Source of the DNA: JBBRHH01 sp038222915
Lineage (GTDB): Bacteria; Planctomycetota; Phycisphaerae; Tepidisphaerales; Tepidisphaeraceae
Direction of reading: 5' to 3'
Length of the DNA: 8,044 nt
Assembly: GCA_038222915.1 (NCBI GenBank)
Contig: JBBRHH010000274.1
Location: 1-8,044 of the forward strand
In this document: in pieces, positions 6,145-8,044 of the stretch
Layout: every line of letters begins with the position of its first letter
Numbering within the stretch: the stretch's first letter is position 1
The notes under the pieces: generated by a model
Told to the model about the DNA's origin: nothing
The model's input: only the letters and a program-made list of their open reading frames with translations
The model's database searches: none
Position numbers and translations under genes: made by a program

Positions 6145-6593
6145 GTGACAGACCAGACAGGATGTACATGGCTGGAAGGGCAGCGATTCCTGTCTTTGCG
6201 CCCACTGAGAGCCTGTACAGAAGATGTTTGCTAAAAGACATAAGCGGCGGGAAATTACTTCCGGCGTCGATTTCGTATAAGAACCAGTCTGTAAACCGAT
6301 CAAATTTCAGCGAGCGGGACGACGTTCTGATCCCAGCGTCGGAATATGCCGGTCACGGCGTTGCGCAGTTTATCGTAGGTATGATTCCTCGGGAAATTCC
6401 CAGTGTTGGGGGTCCTGTTTTCGGATTTCGGCCTCAACATGTACCACTCGAGGATAATTATTCGCACGCGGAAATATGGGTCTATAAGAATGAGGCACAT
6501 CAACCAGATCCGGATTTGCCACAACTGGTAAAAAAGAAATATCGACAAGCCATGAGTGATCACAGCTTGGTGTTGCTTCATCCACAGATTTAA
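6141..6593 (+). CDS. Hypothetical protein (cassette gene C)
   Basis: This is a 150-aa protein of unknown function. The GTG start at 6141 overlaps the end of gene B in a GTGA junction, typical of translational coupling; an ATG at 6162 is the alternative. Visible blocks are LYRRCLLKDISGG (25-37), SVNRSNFSERDDVL (50-63), GVAQFIVGMIP (73-83) and HVPLEDNYSHAEIWVYK (100-116). The last is compact, with clustered His, Glu, Asp and Tyr, and looks like a conserved site, possibly catalytic or metal-binding, but this is inference. No membrane helix or signal peptide is seen. The stop TAA (6591-6593) overlaps the stop of the convergent nucleotidyltransferase gene within a TTAA. The protein resembles uncharacterised bacterial proteins I have seen with an 'HvPlEdNYaHseI' motif, but I cannot name a family. 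Confidence 0.7.
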   Translation: MSDRPDRMYMAGRAAIPVFAPTESLYRRCLLKDISGGKLLPASISYKNQSVNRSNFSERDDVLIPASEYAGHGVAQFIVGMIPREIPSVGGPVFGFRPQHVPLEDNYSHAEIWVYKNEAHQPDPDLPQLVKKKYRQAMSDHSLVLLHPQI

Positions 6594-7240
6594 TTGTTAG
6601 GTGGCCGAGGTCGTTCCCGAAAAACCTTTCCTTGATTCCATAATTGCTTCAGGTCACGCTCGGTCCCGATTACGAACAGTTTGGGTTTCTTGAGAATGCT
6701 CTTCAGGAAATGATCGTTGGCGGCCAGGCGTTTTGCAAATTCTTCCGGACGGTAGAGTTTGGGGTTTATTTCGCGGCCGATGGATTCCTGGGCTCGGCGG
6801 AGGGGGAGGGCGATGTCGGCGAGGCCCAGTTGGCCTACGAGGAGGAGATCTACGTCGCTGGCGGTGGTTTCGTCGTGTCGTGCGATTGATCCGTAGACGA
6901 AGCAGGTTGTGATGCGGTTGGTGAGGGAGTTGAGGGCGTTTCGGAGGACGTCAACGAGGCCGGCGGTTTTTGTGAGGAGGCCTTGGAGTTCCGGGTAGAC
7001 GGGGCAGTCGGTATCGGCCTGGAAGTAGACCATGCGGCCCTGGCGGTGGGACTTGAGAATGCCGACGTCTGTGAGCATGGCGAGTTCTCTCTGGAGGCTG
7101 GAGGGGCGGACGCGGAGGTGGCGGGCCAGGTCGGCGAGATACCATGAGCGGGTGGGGCGCAGGAGGGTGGCAGAAAGGACGCCTTGCCGGGTGTGGGGTA
7201 TGAGGACGTCGATGAGGCTCTTACGCACCGGTCTACGCAT
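6590..7240 (-). CDS. Winged-helix DNA-binding / nucleotidyltransferase (MNT-type) fusion protein
   Basis: This 216-aa protein joins an N-terminal winged helix-turn-helix to a minimal nucleotidyltransferase. Residues about 18-75 (RQGVLSATLLRPTRSWYLAD, then LARHLRVRPSSLQRELAML and GRMVYFQAD) match ArsR/MarR-like winged helices including the beta-wing. GSIARHDETTASDVDLLLVG (117-136) is the polymerase-beta-type signature: G117-S118, then D129 and D131 as metal-binding acids. The usual third acid is not obvious; E158 in REINPKLY is a candidate. Stand-alone MNT proteins often serve in toxin-antitoxin modules, where they AMPylate a HEPN partner, but no HEPN gene is visible here. The ATG at 7238-7240 lies within a palindrome, suggesting repression of its own gene, and has no Shine-Dalgarno; the mRNA may be leaderless, or translation may start at the GTG four codons later. 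Its 3' end is less G+C-rich than the rest and overlaps cassette gene C by 4 bp. Confidence 0.85.
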   Translation of the reverse strand: MRRPVRKSLIDVLIPHTRQGVLSATLLRPTRSWYLADLARHLRVRPSSLQRELAMLTDVGILKSHRQGRMVYFQADTDCPVYPELQGLLTKTAGLVDVLRNALNSLTNRITTCFVYGSIARHDETTASDVDLLLVGQLGLADIALPLRRAQESIGREINPKLYRPEEFAKRLAANDHFLKSILKKPKLFVIGTERDLKQLWNQGKVFRERPRPPNN

Positions 7241-7268
7241 ATTGCGTAATCATCGACGCAATTTGCGT
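7235..7268. promoter_or_regulatory. Tandem 13-bp palindromic operator ACGCA-N3-TGCGT
   Basis: Two palindromes, ACGCATATTGCGT (7235-7247) and ACGCAATTTGCGT (7256-7268), share the form ACGCA-N3-TGCGT. Their centres (7241 and 7262) are 21 bp apart, two helical turns, so dimers bound to both would sit on one face of the DNA. The first contains the start codon of the winged-helix/nucleotidyltransferase gene. On the minus strand a TTGACT (7273-7278) just upstream could be a -35 element, which would place the second palindrome in the promoter spacer. The N-terminal winged helix of the gene product is the natural ligand (inference). Confidence 0.65.
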
Positions 7269-7327
7269 ATAAGTCAATTGGGATTTTAGGGTTTAGGCAC
7301 ATCGCGAGCGGGTGAAGATTTGCCAAT

Positions 7328-8044
7328 TCAACGGCTAGCGGGTTGGCGTTGGAGGTCGAGGCTTGGGAGGAAGCCGCCGGGTTCTATTGGGGTGCCGCCT
7401 GTGCCGGTGACTGTGAAGGTGCTGGTGGTGTTTGGGCCGAGGCGGACGGTGCATTGATCTGCGAGGCGGGTCTTATTGGAGAGGAGGCCGGAGGGGAGGG
7501 GGGCAATGATCTGGGCGGCGATGTCGGCGATTTCGATGAGGCCGCCGGTGGTTTGGATGGTGTTGGTACCGGTGAAGTTGCTGTTGTGGACGAAGAGGAG
7601 GGCCTGGCCGCCGATTCCGGGGCGGTTTCGGACGGAGATCTTGCTGTCGTTGACGTTGAGATCGCCGTTGGTGATGTAGATGTTGCCGCCCTGGCCGGAG
7701 GCGGCGGCGGTGAGGGTGCTGTGATCGAGGGAAAGACGAACCGGGGTGGCGACGCGGATGAGGCCGCCGTCACGTGCGGCGGCGGCGCTGAGGCGGCTGC
7801 CGCCGGTCAGGTCGACGGGGCCGGCCGATTCGATGCGGATCTGGCCGGCGCTGGAGTTGGGGGAATTGGCGACGATTTCCGAGGCGGCGCTGAGGAACAG
7901 GCCATCGCGGGAATAGAGGTTGATGGGGCCGCCGTCGCCGATGCCGGTTGCGCCGGTGATGATCGCACTGTCGTGGTCGAGGCGGACGAGGTTCGCGTTG
8001 ATGTTGGCGGAACCGCCGTCGCCGCGGCCGGAGGCGATGGCGTC
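7328..8044 (-). CDS. Filamentous-haemagglutinin-like two-partner-secretion exoprotein, C-terminal 238 aa (5' partial)
   Basis: An uninterrupted minus-strand frame runs from the window edge to a TGA at 7328-7330. The protein is rich in Gly, Ser, Asn and Ala in short beta-helix-like turns: GRGDGGSANINANLVRL, GIGDGGPINLYSRDGLFL, SSAGQIRIESAGPVDL, ARDGGLIRVATPVRLSL and GQGGNIYITNGDLNV, roughly every 20-40 residues. This is the parallel beta-helix pattern of haemagglutinin-like TpsA proteins. The end is diagnostic: residues 195-229 of the fragment contain ADQCTVRLGPN, TSTFTVTGTGGTP and GGFLPSL. That is a variant of the C..r...SsF.vtGrGGlP motif that closes many cyanobacterial-type TpsA proteins. 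Such proteins are secreted through an Omp85-like TpsB pore and act in adhesion or competition. The N-terminal TPS domain and partner would lie beyond the right edge. No methionine start is available in the window because the frame begins outside it. Confidence 0.85.
   Translation of the reverse strand, partial: DAIASGRGDGGSANINANLVRLDHDSAIITGATGIGDGGPINLYSRDGLFLSAASEIVANSPNSSAGQIRIESAGPVDLTGGSRLSAAAARDGGLIRVATPVRLSLDHSTLTAAASGQGGNIYITNGDLNVNDSKISVRNRPGIGGQALLFVHNSNFTGTNTIQTTGGLIEIADIAAQIIAPLPSGLLSNKTRLADQCTVRLGPNTTSTFTVTGTGGTPIEPGGFLPSLDLQRQPASR

Noticed and set aside
7284..7297. Telomere-like TTTTAGGGTTTAGG
   Set aside because: Only two heptamer-like units in an intergenic gap; chance in A+T-rich spacer is more likely.
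7384..7773. 129-residue minus-strand frame with a methionine start, Ser/Pro/Ala-rich
   Set aside because: It is the wrong frame of the exoprotein; the correct frame has beta-helix repeats and a TpsA C-terminal motif and is open to the window edge.
1..8044. CRISPR array, tRNA, rRNA, integrase or transposase gene
   Set aside because: No regularly spaced identical repeats with unique spacers, no cloverleaf or rRNA signature, and no recombinase motif were seen; the only repeats are those listed.

Overview
The window is a piece of a G+C-rich bacterial chromosome. Several traits fit the Planctomycetota: a LuxR-type helix-turn-helix with a VSSRGELLAHL tail, a secreted HExxH peptidase joined to a jelly-roll-like domain, the C-terminal end of a two-partner-secretion exoprotein, a TIGR04255 protein, and long repeat-bearing intergenic DNA. 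This assignment is inference; no rRNA or tRNA is present to confirm it.

Region 1 (1-2623) holds the end of a HWE/HisKA_2-type sensor histidine kinase (+), then two divergently transcribed metal transporters. These are a cation diffusion facilitator exporter (449-1396, -) and an NRAMP-family importer (1490-2623, +), which share a 93-bp intergenic region. The NRAMP gene appears to have lost about 60 codons in frame near its 3' end, between two similar LLAVPV/VVAVPV-coding stretches.

Region 2 (2632-4537) holds a secreted zinc-peptidase-like protein (-). Behind it lies about 600 bp without a convincing gene. This stretch carries a TCGCCCCAAAGCGAC-type repeat cluster, a CACGAAG-type repeat, and a 143-bp nested inverted-repeat element. 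The element abuts the end of a LuxR-type regulator remnant (4535-4825, -) that has a complete DNA-binding domain but no start codon.

Region 3 (4839-6593) is a three-gene, tightly coupled + strand cassette with visibly lower G+C: a TIGR04255 protein, a 156-aa protein and a 150-aa protein. The last two have no function I can name. The cassette begins where the LuxR gene is cut off, and TGTTAG hexamers sit just outside both ends. It is the best candidate for an undescribed mobile functional module here.

Region 4 (6590-8044, -) holds a winged-helix/nucleotidyltransferase fusion whose stop codon overlaps that of the cassette in a shared TTAA. Its start lies in a pair of 13-bp palindromes 21 bp apart, a likely autoregulatory operator. 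Upstream of it is the C-terminal 238 residues of a filamentous-haemagglutinin-like exoprotein that runs off the window edge.
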